Positions 41,829 to 51,271 of a DNA stretch of 64,000 bases are shown piece by piece (the stretch's first letter is position 1; every line of letters begins with the position of its first letter). The notes below the pieces were generated by a model. That model did not search any database and was not told where the DNA came from. It saw only the letters and a program-made list of their open reading frames with translations. The DNA is from Roseivivax jejudonensis. GTDB lineage: Bacteria; Pseudomonadota; Alphaproteobacteria; Rhodobacterales; Rhodobacteraceae. The position numbers were made by a program, and so were the translations under genes. The DNA lies in the NCBI RefSeq assembly GCF_900172265.1, contig NZ_FWFK01000001.1:744001-808000 (forward strand). Direction: 5' to 3'.

Positions 41829-42590
41829 CTAGAGGTAGCCGTCGGCGCGAAAGCTCAGCTCCCGCGCCCGCCCGATGACGAGGTGATCGTGCAGCGTGAT
41901 CCCGAGCGCGTCGGCGGCGCGCTGGATCTGGCCGGTCATGTCGATATCGGCCGCTGAGGGCGTCGGATCGCCCGAGGGATGGTTGTGCACGAGGATCAGC
42001 GCCGATGCGTTTAGCTCCAGCGCCCGCTTCACAACCTCCCGCGGGTAGACCGGCACGTGATCCACCGTGCCGCGCGCCTGCGCCTCGTCGGCGATCAGCA
42101 CGTTCTTGCGGTCGAGAAAAAGGACCCGGAATTCCTCGGTCTCGCGATGCGCCAGCGCCGTACGGCAATACGCGAGAAGCGCGTCCCAGCTTGACACGAC
42201 GGGGCGGCGCAGCACCCGCGCGCGGCTCAGCCGATGGGCCGCGGCCTCCACGAGCTTCAACTGGCAGATCACCGCGTCGCCGACGCCCGGCACCTCCGAG
42301 AGGCGCGCCCGCGGCGCCGACAGCACGTCGTTGAAGCCGCCGAACCGGTCCAGCAGCGCGCGGGCCAGCGGCTTCATGTCCTGCCGCGACACGGCGCCGA
42401 ACAGGATCAGCTCCAGCATCTCGTAATCCGGCAGCGCCTCGGCCCCGCCATCGAGGAACCGCGCGCGCAGACGGGCGCGGTGATCCCGTATATAGGACGG
42501 CGGCTTTCCCGGCCGCGCATCCGCGCCTGCGGCGTCGCCGGCGGGAAAGAAGTCGCCCTGAACGTCGTCGAAATGTCCCGTTCCGGTCAT
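41829..42590 (-). CDS. radC: RadC-family JAB domain protein
   Basis: A 253-residue protein with an N-terminal helix-hairpin-helix part (LPDYEMLELILFGAV, LSEVPGVGDAVICQL) and a C-terminal JAB/MPN metalloprotease-like domain. The metal motif is LVHNHPSGDPTPSAADIDMT, with an upstream Glu in TEEFRVLFLD. The family was once linked to DNA repair; its true role is unsettled. The ATG at 42590 gives a normal length. A frame opening at 42674 would add 28 unsupported residues. Confidence 0.9.
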   Translation of the reverse strand: MTGTGHFDDVQGDFFPAGDAAGADARPGKPPSYIRDHRARLRARFLDGGAEALPDYEMLELILFGAVSRQDMKPLARALLDRFGGFNDVLSAPRARLSEVPGVGDAVICQLKLVEAAAHRLSRARVLRRPVVSSWDALLAYCRTALAHRETEEFRVLFLDRKNVLIADEAQARGTVDHVPVYPREVVKRALELNASALILVHNHPSGDPTPSAADIDMTGQIQRAADALGITLHDHLVIGRARELSFRADGYL

Positions 42591-42670
42591 GCCCGAACAG
42601 GAGCATCGATTGGTTAGCGCGCCCTTAACGCCGGCGCGGGGCCATGCTCCGGCGGCCCCGCGCCGCGGTA

Positions 42671-43177
42671 TCACTCCGCCGCGTCGCGCCGCGGCAGAAC
42701 CCAGTCGGGCCGCGGGAAGTGGCAGGTGTAGCCGTTCGGGATGCGTTCGAGGTAATCCTGGTGCTCCGGCTCGGCCTCCCAGAAGTCGCCGACCGGCTCG
42801 ACCTCGGTGACCACCTTGCCCGGCCAGAGCCCCGACGCCTCGACGTCACGAATGGTCTCGAGCGCCGTCTCCTTCTGCGCGTCGTTTACGTAGTAGATCG
42901 CCGAGCGGTAGCTCATGCCGACATCGTTGCCCTGCCGGTTCTTCGTGGTCGGATCGTGGATCTGGAAGAAATACTCGAGAATCCGGCGGTACGAGATCAC
43001 CTCGGGATCGAACACGATCTCGATGCCCTCGGCATGGGTGCCGTGATTGCGATAGGTCGCGTTCGGCACGTCGCCGCCGGTATAGCCGACGCGCGTCGAT
43101 TCGACGCCACGCAGCTTGCGGATCAGGTCCTGCATGCCCCAGAAGCAGCCCCCTGCGAGTACGGCCCGTTCGCTCAT
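42671..43177 (-). CDS. msrA: Peptide-methionine (S)-S-oxide reductase MsrA
   Basis: A 168-residue repair enzyme that reduces the S epimer of methionine sulfoxide. The catalytic motif GGCFWGMQ has Cys11. [22 protein letters not shown] and [19 protein letters not shown], given here as separate motifs, are conserved. The C-terminal part lacks the usual second Cys of the long form. Its ATG overlaps the msrB stop by 4 bases, so the two enzymes, which cover both epimers, are made together. Confidence 0.96.
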   Translation of the reverse strand: MSERAVLAGGCFWGMQDLIRKLRGVESTRVGYTGGDVPNATYRNHGTHAEGIEIVFDPEVISYRRILEYFFQIHDPTTKNRQGNDVGMSYRSAIYYVNDAQKETALETIRDVEASGLWPGKVVTEVEPVGDFWEAEPEHQDYLERIPNGYTCHFPRPDWVLPRRDAAE

Positions 43178-43623
43178 GCCACGTCCTCCACCTGGTCGAG
43201 ATAGGCGCCATAGCCCTCGGCCTCCATGTCGTCGCGATGGACGAACCTCAGGCTGGCGGAATTGATGCAGTAGCGCAGACCGCCGCGGTCGGCCGGCCCG
43301 TCCGGGAACACGTGCCCAAGATGGCTGTCGCCATGCGCGGACCGCACCTCGGTGCGGATCATCCCGTGCGTGGTGTCGCGCAACTCTGTCACGTGCGCGG
43401 GCTCGATCGGCTTGACGAAACTCGGCCAGCCACAGCCCGACTCGTATTTGTCGCCGCTGGCGAAAAGCGGCTCGCCCGACACGACGTCGACGTAGATTCC
43501 GGGCGCCTTGTTGTCGAGATAGGCGCCGGTCCCCGGCCGCTCGGTGCCGTTCTCCTGCGTCACGCGATACTGCTCCGGATCGAGTCGCGCGATGGCGTCG
43601 GGATCCTTTCGATACTCAGTCAT
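43174..43623 (-). CDS. msrB: Peptide-methionine (R)-S-oxide reductase MsrB
   Basis: A 149-residue enzyme that reduces the R epimer of methionine sulfoxide. The catalytic Cys119 is in RYCINSAS and the resolving Cys64 is in SGCGWPSF, with [10 protein letters not shown] between them. The two Cys-x2-Cys pairs that bind structural zinc in many MsrB proteins are absent: the corresponding places read YVDVVS and RSAHGDS. This is the zinc-free form. It leads an msrB-msrA operon on the minus strand. Confidence 0.96.
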   Translation of the reverse strand: MTEYRKDPDAIARLDPEQYRVTQENGTERPGTGAYLDNKAPGIYVDVVSGEPLFASGDKYESGCGWPSFVKPIEPAHVTELRDTTHGMIRTEVRSAHGDSHLGHVFPDGPADRGGLRYCINSASLRFVHRDDMEAEGYGAYLDQVEDVA

Positions 43624-43730
43624 GAAGATCCTCCTGATGCTTACGGCACAATGTGGGAGATCGCATGCCCGAGTCCAAGCCCGTGCGACGGCCTGCCCGG
43701 GCCGCGCGCCACCGATTGGCCGCGGCGCCT

Positions 43731-43772
43731 CTTCATCTTGCCGAAAAACCCCGGGGGTGCGGGGGCAGAGCC
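43731..43772 (-). repeat. Terminator-like intergenic repeat, copy 2
   Basis: On the plus strand it reads CTTCATCTTGCCGAAAAA, then CCCCGGGGG and a GC-rich end. On the minus strand this is a GC-rich block, TTTTT and the tail GGCAAGATGAAG. It lies 47 bases after the stop of the thioesterase gene on that strand, so it can end that transcript. Confidence 0.65.
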
Positions 43773-43818
43773 ACCGCGCGCGCCGCGTTTCGTGCGGCCG
43801 GGCACGGCGCGCGACGGA

Positions 43819-44355
43819 TCAGTCCTGCATCGGCGGCCAGGGCCGCGTGTCCTCCGCGGCGATCCAGGCGCGGATCCAGTCCGGCAGCTCGGGCGCCGGC
43901 CCGGCGATGCCCAGCGCCCGGACGGCCTCGTCCGGCGGCACGATCCCGGTGTCGCGGGTCAGGGCGCTGCGGAACAGCGCGTGGCTCGCGCACTCGCCGT
44001 TGCGCTTCCACATCGACTGCTCGAGATAGATGAAGCGCGCATCCCACCCGACCACGCGCGAGCGCATCTCGATCCGCTCCATGAACCGCACGCGCCGGCG
44101 ATAGCGCACGGACGAGCCGGCGATCGTCAGGCCCCAGCCGGTTTCGCGCATCACCGTCACGAGCCCGCCGCGCGCCGCCAGCGGGATCCGTCCGAGATCG
44201 TAGAGCGTCAGGGTGCGCCCGTTGTTGAGCTCGGCCCACATGTCGAGGTCCCAGGGCCAGCAGATGTGGTGCGAGACGTGATCCTCGCCCGGCGCCAGCG
44301 GCGGCGCGTTGCGATGGACCCACATCTCCTTGGCGAGACGGATGAACGGATACAT
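43819..44355 (-). CDS. Thioesterase-family (4HBT/hotdog) protein
   Basis: A 178-residue protein resembling the acyl-CoA thioesterase-like hotdog family. HICWPWDLDMWAELNNGRTL resembles the active-site loop, where an Asp and Asn follow a conserved His/Trp context. TIAGSSVRYRRRVRFMERIE and ARFIYLEQSMWK are the two central beta strands. AAGGAG precedes the ATG at 44355. It stands alone between msrB and yggT. The substrate is unknown. Confidence 0.75.
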   Translation of the reverse strand: MYPFIRLAKEMWVHRNAPPLAPGEDHVSHHICWPWDLDMWAELNNGRTLTLYDLGRIPLAARGGLVTVMRETGWGLTIAGSSVRYRRRVRFMERIEMRSRVVGWDARFIYLEQSMWKRNGECASHALFRSALTRDTGIVPPDEAVRALGIAGPAPELPDWIRAWIAAEDTRPWPPMQD

Positions 44356-44484
44356 GACCGGGCTCCTTTCGATGTCGGCTTCGCCGCGGCGCGGCACGCC
44401 GTCAACCCCGGACATCGCGGCACTCTTGCCCCGGCCGCCGCCGCCGCTTAGGTCTTGGCGGCCAGAGCCGAGACAGGAGCCCGC

Positions 44485-44781
44485 ATGCAATCGCTCTTCC
44501 AGATCCTGATGCTGATCCTCGACGTGATCTGGTTCATCATCATCGCCCACGTGATCATGAGCTGGCTGATCAACTTCCAGGTCCTGAACCTGCGCCAGCC
44601 GCTGGTGGCACAGATCTGGGACGGTCTGAACCGGTTGCTGGAGCCCGCCTACGCCCAGATCCGCCGCATCCTGCCGCCGATGGGCGGGCTCGATCTCGCG
44701 CCGCTGGTCGCACTGATCGGCGTCTACGCGCTGCGGATCATCCTCGCCAACAATGCCGGAGCCTTCTACGGCGCCTACTGA
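44485..44781 (+). CDS. YggT family membrane protein
   Basis: A 98-residue integral membrane protein with two hydrophobic segments: LILDVIWFIIIAHVIMSWLI, then LDLAPLVALIGVYALRIILA. The linker NRLLEPAYAQIRRILPPMGG is the YggT motif. The family is linked to osmotic stress or membrane organisation, but its role is not defined. GGAG lies 6 bases before the ATG. The 3' end overlaps the end of the convergent dehydrogenase gene by 7 bases. Confidence 0.88.
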   Translation: MQSLFQILMLILDVIWFIIIAHVIMSWLINFQVLNLRQPLVAQIWDGLNRLLEPAYAQIRRILPPMGGLDLAPLVALIGVYALRIILANNAGAFYGAY

Positions 44782-45674
44782 TCGCCGGCGGACCGGTCGC
44801 GGGCGCGCGCCGCGCGCTCGTGGGCGCGCAGGATCTCGGTCTGGTTCGCGCCGCCGAGCCCCGCGCCCTTGGCCAGCTTGAACCCGGCCGCCGCGCCCTT
44901 GATGACCGGGACGTCGCGCGCGGTGGTCTCGGCGGCATCGATCATCAGCCCGAGATCCTTGAGGATGCCGTCGACCGGGAACAGAACCTCGTCGGTGCCG
45001 TCGAGCATCAGCTTGCCGTAGGTCTTCAGCATGGGTGAGGCGATCGGCGTCTCGCACAGGATCTCGAAGGCGCGAATCCGATCGTGGCCAAGCCCCTCGA
45101 TCAGCGACAGCAGTTCCGCCAGGGCCGCCTCCTGCGCCGCCAGCATCCCGTTGACCAGGAGCTTGGTGGCGATGCCGGCGCCGTTCGGCCCGGCGTGGTG
45201 CGTGGCCTTGCCCATCGCGTCCAGCGCCGGCGCCGCCCGGTCGATCGCCTCGGCGGTCCCGCCGGCGAGGATCACCAGCTCGCCCGACTCCGCCGGCGGC
45301 AGGGTGCCCGCGACCGGTGCGTCCACAAAGGCGAGTCCGGCGGCATTTGCCGCCTGCGCGAGGTCCGCGCCCCACTCGGGCGAGATCGTCGAGCATTCGA
45401 CCGCCACGGCGCCTTCCGTCATGGCCGACAGGGCCCCGGTGTCGGGGTCCGTCCAGACCACGCGCGAGGCCGCGTCGTCCATGACCATGGAGACCACGAT
45501 CGCTGCATCCCGGGCGGCGTCGGCGGGGCTTCCTGCTTCGGTGGCGCCGGCTTCGGTCAATGCGTCGGCCCTGCCCGGAGAGCGGTTCCAGACCGCCACG
45601 TCGTGCCCGGCCTTCACGATCGTCATGGCCATGCGCGATCCCATCGCGCCCAGTCCGAGAAATGCGATCTTCAT
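44775..45674 (-). CDS. 3-hydroxyisobutyrate dehydrogenase-family NAD(P)-dependent oxidoreductase
   Basis: A 299-residue beta-hydroxyacid dehydrogenase. The cofactor motif FLGLGAMGSRMA is at the N-terminus, the substrate motif is FVDAPVAGTLPPAESGEL, and the catalytic Lys is in GAGIATKLLVNGML. The C-terminal helical domain is complete. It could act on 3-hydroxyisobutyrate, tartronate semialdehyde or a related acid, or as an imine/succinic-semialdehyde reductase. The sequence does not decide. GGGAG precedes the ATG. It is divergent from recQ. Confidence 0.85.
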   Translation of the reverse strand: MKIAFLGLGAMGSRMAMTIVKAGHDVAVWNRSPGRADALTEAGATEAGSPADAARDAAIVVSMVMDDAASRVVWTDPDTGALSAMTEGAVAVECSTISPEWGADLAQAANAAGLAFVDAPVAGTLPPAESGELVILAGGTAEAIDRAAPALDAMGKATHHAGPNGAGIATKLLVNGMLAAQEAALAELLSLIEGLGHDRIRAFEILCETPIASPMLKTYGKLMLDGTDEVLFPVDGILKDLGLMIDAAETTARDVPVIKGAAAGFKLAKGAGLGGANQTEILRAHERAARARDRSAGDQ

Positions 45675-45804
45675 GCCGGGTCTCCCTGCTCTGCCTCGGG
45701 GCTGTGACGGAACGCGGCGGCCGGCTGTCTTGTTCACTGAATCTTAGTGTGCGACTGTCGCGATAAGAGCAGTCCGACGACAATCTTCAGGTTTTCAGAC
45801 CGTC

Positions 45805-47889
45805 ATGCCCGGCGATCCGGCCCTCCGTTCCGATTCCGCGCCGCTGGCCGATCGCGCGCACGCGCTTCTGCGCGACGTTTTCGGCTACGACGCCTTCCGC
45901 CCCGGACAGGGCGAGATCGTCGAGGCCGTGGCGCGTGGCGAGAACGTGCTGGCCATCATGCCGACAGGTGGCGGCAAGTCGTTGTGCTACCAGCTTCCGG
46001 CGCTGATCCGCCCGGGCCTCACCGTCGTGGTCTCTCCGCTGATCGCGCTGATGCGCGATCAGGTGCGCGCTCTGCGCGAAGCCGGAGTCGCGGCCGGCGC
46101 GCTCACCTCGGCCAACACCGCCGAGGAAACCGACGCGGTTTGGGACGCGCTGCACGACGGGTCTCTACGGCTACTCTACCTCGCGCCCGAACGGCTCGCC
46201 TCGGGCGGGGCGCAACGGATGCTGGCCGAGGCGGGCGTGTCGCTCATCGCCGTCGACGAGGCTCATTGCGTGAGCCAGTGGGGCCATGACTTCCGCCCCG
46301 ACTACCTGCGGATCGGGGCGCTGCGGCGCGCGCTCGACGCGCCGCTGGCGGCCTTCACCGCCACCGCCGACGCCGAGACCCGCGAGGAGATCGTCGCGCG
46401 CCTGTTCGACGGGGCCGAGCCCGCGACCTTCCTGCGCGGGTTCGACCGCCCGAACCTGCATCTCGCGTTCCAGCCGAAGGACAACCCGCGCCGCCAGATC
46501 CTGGCCTTCGCCGGCGCGCGCAAGGGCCAGCCGGGCATCGTGTATTGCGGCACGCGGGCCAAGACGGAGACTCTGGCCCAGGCGCTGCGCGAGGACGGAC
46601 ACGCCGCGCTTGCCTATCACGGCGGGATGGAGCCCGACCGCCGCCGCGAGGTCGAGGAGCGCTTCGCCACCGAGGACGGCCTGATCGTCGTCGCGACGGT
46701 CGCCTTCGGCATGGGGGTCGACAAGCCCGACATCCGCTGGGTCGCCCATGCGGACCTGCCCAAGTCGATCGAGGCCTATTACCAGGAGATCGGACGCGCG
46801 GGCCGCGACGGCGGCCCGGCAGAAACGCTCACGCTCTTCGGGGCCGACGACATCCGGCTGCGGCGCTCGCAGATCGACGAGGGCACCGCCCCGCCCGAGC
46901 GCCGCGCGGCCGATCACGGCCGGCTCAACGCGCTTCTCGGGCTCGCCGAGGCGGTGGAGTGCCGACGCAAGCACCTCCTGCGGTATTTCGGCGAGGCGCA
47001 TCCCGGCGGCTGCGGCGGGTGCGATCTCTGCGATCGCCCGCCCGACACGTTCGACGGCACCGAGGCGGTCCGCAAGGCTCTGTCGGCCGCGCTGCGAACG
47101 GGCGAAAGCTTCGGCGCGGGGCATCTCATCGACATCCTCACGGGCAACGAAACCGACAAGGTGCGCCAGCGGGGCCATGACGGCCTGCCGACCTTCGGCG
47201 TCGGTCGCGATCTGTCGAAGGGTCAGTGGCAGGCGGTGTTCCGCCAGATGATGGGCCGCGACCTCGTGCGCCCCGACCCCGAGCGTCACGGCGCGCTGTG
47301 GATGACCGAGGCCGCGCGCCCGATCCTGCGCGGCGAGGATACGATCACGCTGCGCCGCGACACGATCGACCGCGCCCGCGAGCAGCGCCCGGCGGTTCGC
47401 ACGCTGGTGTCCGAAGAGGACGCGCCGCTCCTGTCGGCGCTCAAGGCCAAGCGCCGCGCGCTGGCCGAGGCGGCGCGCGTGCCCGCCTACGTCATCTTCA
47501 ACGACCGCACGCTGGTCGAAATGGCCGAAAGGCGCCCCGCGACGATCGATGCCATGGCCGGGATTTCGGGCGTCGGCGCGAAAAAGCTCGAACGCTACGG
47601 CGATGCCTTTCTCGAGGTGATCGCCGGCGAGGCCGAGGCGGTCCACCCGACCCGTCGCAAGCTGGCGGGCCGTCCGGCGGGCGACGTCTACGACCGGCTG
47701 CTCTCGGCGCAGGCGGATCTGGCCCGCGGCCCGGAGGGCACCGACAAGCCGCTGTCGTGTTCCGCGTCGCAGCTCGCCAAGGTGGCCGAGATGCGCCCGC
47801 AGGACGCGGACGGCCTCGCTCGCCTGCTCGGCGAACGGCGCGCCGAACGGTTCGGCCCGGCCTTCCTCGAGATCCTGCAAGCCGGCTGA
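45805..47889 (+). CDS. recQ: ATP-dependent DNA helicase RecQ
   Basis: A 694-residue 3'-5' helicase that processes stalled forks and recombination intermediates. Walker A is MPTGGGKSLCYQ (about 52-63). The DEAH box starts at 151 in VDEAHCVSQWGHDFRPDY. Motif VI is YYQEIGRAGRDG. A zinc-binding region has CRRKHLLRYF and GGCGGCDLCDRP. The RQC winged helix follows. A C-terminal HRDC domain (KAKRRALAEAARVPAYVIF) is present, and a further 80 residues may form a second HRDC-like unit. Confidence 0.96.
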   Translation: MPGDPALRSDSAPLADRAHALLRDVFGYDAFRPGQGEIVEAVARGENVLAIMPTGGGKSLCYQLPALIRPGLTVVVSPLIALMRDQVRALREAGVAAGALTSANTAEETDAVWDALHDGSLRLLYLAPERLASGGAQRMLAEAGVSLIAVDEAHCVSQWGHDFRPDYLRIGALRRALDAPLAAFTATADAETREEIVARLFDGAEPATFLRGFDRPNLHLAFQPKDNPRRQILAFAGARKGQPGIVYCGTRAKTETLAQALREDGHAALAYHGGMEPDRRREVEERFATEDGLIVVATVAFGMGVDKPDIRWVAHADLPKSIEAYYQEIGRAGRDGGPAETLTLFGADDIRLRRSQIDEGTAPPERRAADHGRLNALLGLAEAVECRRKHLLRYFGEAHPGGCGGCDLCDRPPDTFDGTEAVRKALSAALRTGESFGAGHLIDILTGNETDKVRQRGHDGLPTFGVGRDLSKGQWQAVFRQMMGRDLVRPDPERHGALWMTEAARPILRGEDTITLRRDTIDRAREQRPAVRTLVSEEDAPLLSALKAKRRALAEAARVPAYVIFNDRTLVEMAERRPATIDAMAGISGVGAKKLERYGDAFLEVIAGEAEAVHPTRRKLAGRPAGDVYDRLLSAQADLARGPEGTDKPLSCSASQLAKVAEMRPQDADGLARLLGERRAERFGPAFLEILQAG

Positions 47890-47974
47890 GCACGCGGCGC
47901 GGCATGGCGGGCGCTTGTGCGGTCATCGCGGCTTTTGTATGCCCGAAAGCGACGTTGCCCGAAGGAGAGGCCCC

Positions 47975-49738
47975 ATGCTCAAGCGCCCGTTCGACAAGAC
48001 GAAGCTGCCCAGCCGCCACGTGACCGAAGGGCCCGCCCGGGCGCCGCATCGTTCGTACTACTACGCGATGGGCATGACCGAAGACGAAATCCACCAGCCG
48101 CTCGTCGGCGTGGCGACCTGCTGGAACGAGGCCGCGCCGTGCAACATCGCCCTCAGCCGCCAGGCACAAGCGGTGAAGATGGGCGTCAAGCAGGGCTTCG
48201 GGACGCCGCGCGAGTTCACAACCATCACCGTGACCGACGGCATCGCGATGGGCCACGAAGGCATGCGCTCGTCCCTCGCAAGCCGCGAGGCGATCGCCGA
48301 CACGGTCGAGCTGACCATGCGCGGGCATTGCTACGACGCGCTCGTCGGGCTCGCGGGGTGCGACAAGTCACTGCCGGGCATGATGATGGCGATGGTTCGC
48401 CTGAACGTTCCGTCGGTGTTCATCTATGGCGGGTCGATCCTGCCGGGCAAGGCGCCGCAGGTCGACGAGATCCCCGAGGATTTCCGCACCCGCGACCTGA
48501 CCGTCCAGGACATGTTCGAAGCGGTTGGACGGCACCAGAACAAAGAGCTGTCGGACGCCGCGCTCGACATGCTCGAACGCGTGGCCTGCCCGTCCGCGGG
48601 CGCCTGCGGCGGCCAGTTCACCGCCAACACCATGGCCTGCGTGTCCGAGGCGATCGGACTGGCGTTGATGAACTCCTCCGGCATGCCGGCTCCCTACGAA
48701 AGCCGCGATGCCTACGGCGAGGCCTCGGGCCGCGCGGTCATGGACCTGATCGAGAACAACATCCGGGCGCGCGATGTCGTCACCCGCAGGAGCCTCGAGA
48801 ACGCGGCGCGGGTCGTGGCCTGCACCGGCGGATCGACCAACGCGGGCCTGCACCTGCCGGCCATCGCGCACGAGGCGGGGATCGAGTTCTACCTCGACGA
48901 CGTGTGCGAGATCTTCCGCGACACGCCCTACTTCGTCGATCTGAAGCCCGGCGGACAGTTCGTCGCAAAGGATCTGTACGACGCCGGCGGCATCCCGGTG
49001 GTGATGAAGGAGCTGCGCAAGGCGGGCCTCATTCACGAGGACTGCATGACCGCCAGCGGCAAGTCGATCGGAGAGGAACTCGACCTGATTGCCCGCAAGG
49101 CCGACGGCCGCGTGATCTATCCGATCGACACGCCGCTGACCAAGACCGGCGGCGTCGTCGGGCTGAAGGGCAATCTCGCCCCGGAAGGCGCGATCGTGAA
49201 GGTCGCGGGTATCCCGGCGGAGAACCAGGTCTTCACCGGCCCGGCCCGCGTCTTCGAAAGCGAGGAAGAGGCGTTCGAGGCGGTGCGCTCTCGCGGCTAT
49301 GAGGAGGGCGAGGTGATCGTCATCCGCAACGAGGGGCCCGCCGGCGGCCCCGGCATGCGCGAGATGCTGGCGACGACGGCAGCGCTTTCGGGCCAGGGCA
49401 TGGGCAAGAAGGTCGCGCTCATCACCGACGGGCGCTTCTCGGGCGCGACGCGGGGCTTCTGCGTCGGCCATGTCGGTCCCGAGGCCGCGCAGGGCGGCCC
49501 GATCGCGCTTCTGAAGAACGGCGACATGATCACCATCGACGCCATTCAGGGCACGCTGTCGGTCGATCTGGCGGATGACGAGCTCGAGACGCGCCGCAAG
49601 GCGTGGCCGGGCGCGCGCCCGACGAATTATGCCGCGGGCGCGCTGTGGAAGTTCGCCCAGCTTGTCGGCCCGACCTACAAGGGCGCGGTCACCCATCCCG
49701 GCGCGGCGGCGGAAACGCACGTCTACATGGACCAGTGA
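47975..49738 (+). CDS. ilvD: Dihydroxy-acid dehydratase
   Basis: A 587-residue iron-sulfur enzyme of branched-chain amino-acid synthesis that converts 2,3-dihydroxy-isovalerate to 2-oxoisovalerate. Cluster ligands are visible as Cys49 (GVATCWNEA), Cys129 (LAGCDKSLPG) and Cys211 (SAGACGGQFTANTM). The C-terminal motif LITDGRFSGATRG is present. The start MLKRPFDKTKLPSRH follows GAAGGAGAGG. Earlier in-frame codons are not supported. A lipoprotein gene starts 5 bases after the stop. Confidence 0.96.
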   Translation: MLKRPFDKTKLPSRHVTEGPARAPHRSYYYAMGMTEDEIHQPLVGVATCWNEAAPCNIALSRQAQAVKMGVKQGFGTPREFTTITVTDGIAMGHEGMRSSLASREAIADTVELTMRGHCYDALVGLAGCDKSLPGMMMAMVRLNVPSVFIYGGSILPGKAPQVDEIPEDFRTRDLTVQDMFEAVGRHQNKELSDAALDMLERVACPSAGACGGQFTANTMACVSEAIGLALMNSSGMPAPYESRDAYGEASGRAVMDLIENNIRARDVVTRRSLENAARVVACTGGSTNAGLHLPAIAHEAGIEFYLDDVCEIFRDTPYFVDLKPGGQFVAKDLYDAGGIPVVMKELRKAGLIHEDCMTASGKSIGEELDLIARKADGRVIYPIDTPLTKTGGVVGLKGNLAPEGAIVKVAGIPAENQVFTGPARVFESEEEAFEAVRSRGYEEGEVIVIRNEGPAGGPGMREMLATTAALSGQGMGKKVALITDGRFSGATRGFCVGHVGPEAAQGGPIALLKNGDMITIDAIQGTLSVDLADDELETRRKAWPGARPTNYAAGALWKFAQLVGPTYKGAVTHPGAAAETHVYMDQ

Positions 49739-49743
49739 GCGCG

Positions 49744-50391
49744 ATGCGGCGCGTCGCTCTCCTCGGACTCATCGTGGCCGCGCTGGCGGGCTGCGAAATC
49801 TCGGAAACCGGCGAGCTGCGCTTTGCGCCGCCGGCCGGCAGCGCCGGGTCCGGCGGGCGCGGTGCGCTGTCCGACCCGGCCGGCGACGCGGAGCCGATCC
49901 GGGCCGTAAGCCTCGTCGGCGGCGACGTCGTGCTCGCCGCACCGCGTGGCTACTGCGTGGATCCCGTCACGGTCGAGACCGATGACGACGGCGCTTTCGC
50001 GATGCTGGCAAGCTGCCGCATCCTCACGGGTAGCGGACCCGACGTGGCGCCCGCCGTCGTGACCGTCACGGTCGGCCCGCGAGACGAGGACGCGACGCTT
50101 CCACCGCCCGAGGCGCTGGCGCGGCTCGCCGGGGCGCCGGCCCGCGCGGCGGCGACCCGCGGCGGCCTCGTCACCGCCCAGATGCAGGCCGGTGGCAGCG
50201 ACGTTCTGTCCGGGGGCGACCCGCGCTACTGGCGCGGCGCGTTCCGTCAGGGCGGGCGGCTGGTGTCTCTCGCCGTCTACGCGCCCGACGGGTCGGACCT
50301 TGCGGCCTCGGCGGGCCGGCGGTTCCTCGAACAGGTGCGCCGCGCAATCGAGACCGCCAGTGCGCGCAGCGGCAGCGCCGCCAACGGCTGA
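49744..50391 (+). CDS. Putative lipoprotein, unknown function
   Basis: A 215-residue protein with a short signal ending in the lipobox LAGC (Cys17). A Gly/Ser-rich linker (about 32-42) follows. The mature part has VVLAAPRGYCVDPVTVE and AMLASCRILTG, with two Cys that could pair. It ends in a helical segment near SAGRRFLEQVRRAIETA. It starts 5 bases after ilvD and may be co-transcribed with it, but no functional link is evident. Confidence 0.72.
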   Translation: MRRVALLGLIVAALAGCEISETGELRFAPPAGSAGSGGRGALSDPAGDAEPIRAVSLVGGDVVLAAPRGYCVDPVTVETDDDGAFAMLASCRILTGSGPDVAPAVVTVTVGPRDEDATLPPPEALARLAGAPARAAATRGGLVTAQMQAGGSDVLSGGDPRYWRGAFRQGGRLVSLAVYAPDGSDLAASAGRRFLEQVRRAIETASARSGSAANG

Positions 50392-50481
50392 TCCGGCTTC
50401 ACGCGCGGATCGGAATTTGGCATCACGTAGCGGTGAGGGCGGCGGCGCGAACCGGCGCCCCGAGCGAGGGACGGGCAGGCG

Positions 50482-51255
50482 ATGGCAGGCGACAGGCTGG
50501 GATTCATCGACAGGATCGCCGAACGCGCGGCCGAGCGCCGCTGGAAGCGTCGCGCCGCCGAGGCGGAGACTACTGATCTCGACCAGTTGCGGGGCCGGCG
50601 TGGCGCAGCGCGGCGGCTCAAGCGGCATCTCGACGACTTCCTGCATGTCGCGGACAACCGGCTGGCACTGCCGGCGATCGGCAACACGGCGTTTCCGCGT
50701 CCGCACGACGCCGACTGGGCCTGGCGCCCCGAGCTGTGGCGCGGGCCGATCCCCGAACCCGGCATCGCCTCGGTGCAGACGCAATCGACCCTGGGGCGCG
50801 AGGCGACCCTGTTTCACGATTGCACGACCTCGGAACTGACGCTGCGCCAGATCCGCAACATGCGCGAGGCGGACCTCGCGCCCTTCGGACTGCGGCTCGA
50901 CGTTTTCCGCTTCGACGGGTCCTACCTGTCGCTGGCCGTCGATCTGCCACCCGACGCGGCCTTCGGCTTGAAGCGGCGCCACCTGATCCGGCTCGAGACC
51001 ATCGTGGAGATGGAGAAACCGATCGAGATCTTCGTTCGGCTGAACGTGAAGCACGGCCCGAACGTCGAACAGATCGTGCGCGAGCTGCCGCTGCACCAGG
51101 AAGAGATCCGCGTCGAGTTCGACCTCGCCTATACGAAGCTGAACGAGAAGCGGGTCGAGAAACTCTGGACCGACATCATCTTCGAGGGGCCGCAGATGAA
51201 CCAGGTGATCCTGCGCGACCTGACCTTCAGCCGCCGCCCTCGGGCGGAGCTCTAG
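50482..51255 (+). CDS. DUF6478-like protein, unknown function
   Basis: A 257-residue soluble protein. The basic N-terminus (residues 10-50) is rich in Arg and Ala and probably helical. The remainder is mixed alpha/beta with PALGNTAF-like and WAWRPELWRGPIPEPGIAS segments (the former reads LPAIGNTAF). DGSYLSLAVDLP and FVRLNVKHGPNVEQI follow. This resembles a family found in Rhodobacterales (DUF6478). It has no signal peptide. The next gene starts 16 bases later, so the two form a pair. Confidence 0.65.
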   Translation: MAGDRLGFIDRIAERAAERRWKRRAAEAETTDLDQLRGRRGAARRLKRHLDDFLHVADNRLALPAIGNTAFPRPHDADWAWRPELWRGPIPEPGIASVQTQSTLGREATLFHDCTTSELTLRQIRNMREADLAPFGLRLDVFRFDGSYLSLAVDLPPDAAFGLKRRHLIRLETIVEMEKPIEIFVRLNVKHGPNVEQIVRELPLHQEEIRVEFDLAYTKLNEKRVEKLWTDIIFEGPQMNQVILRDLTFSRRPRAEL

Positions 51256-51271
51256 TGCAAGGGAGCGCGCG

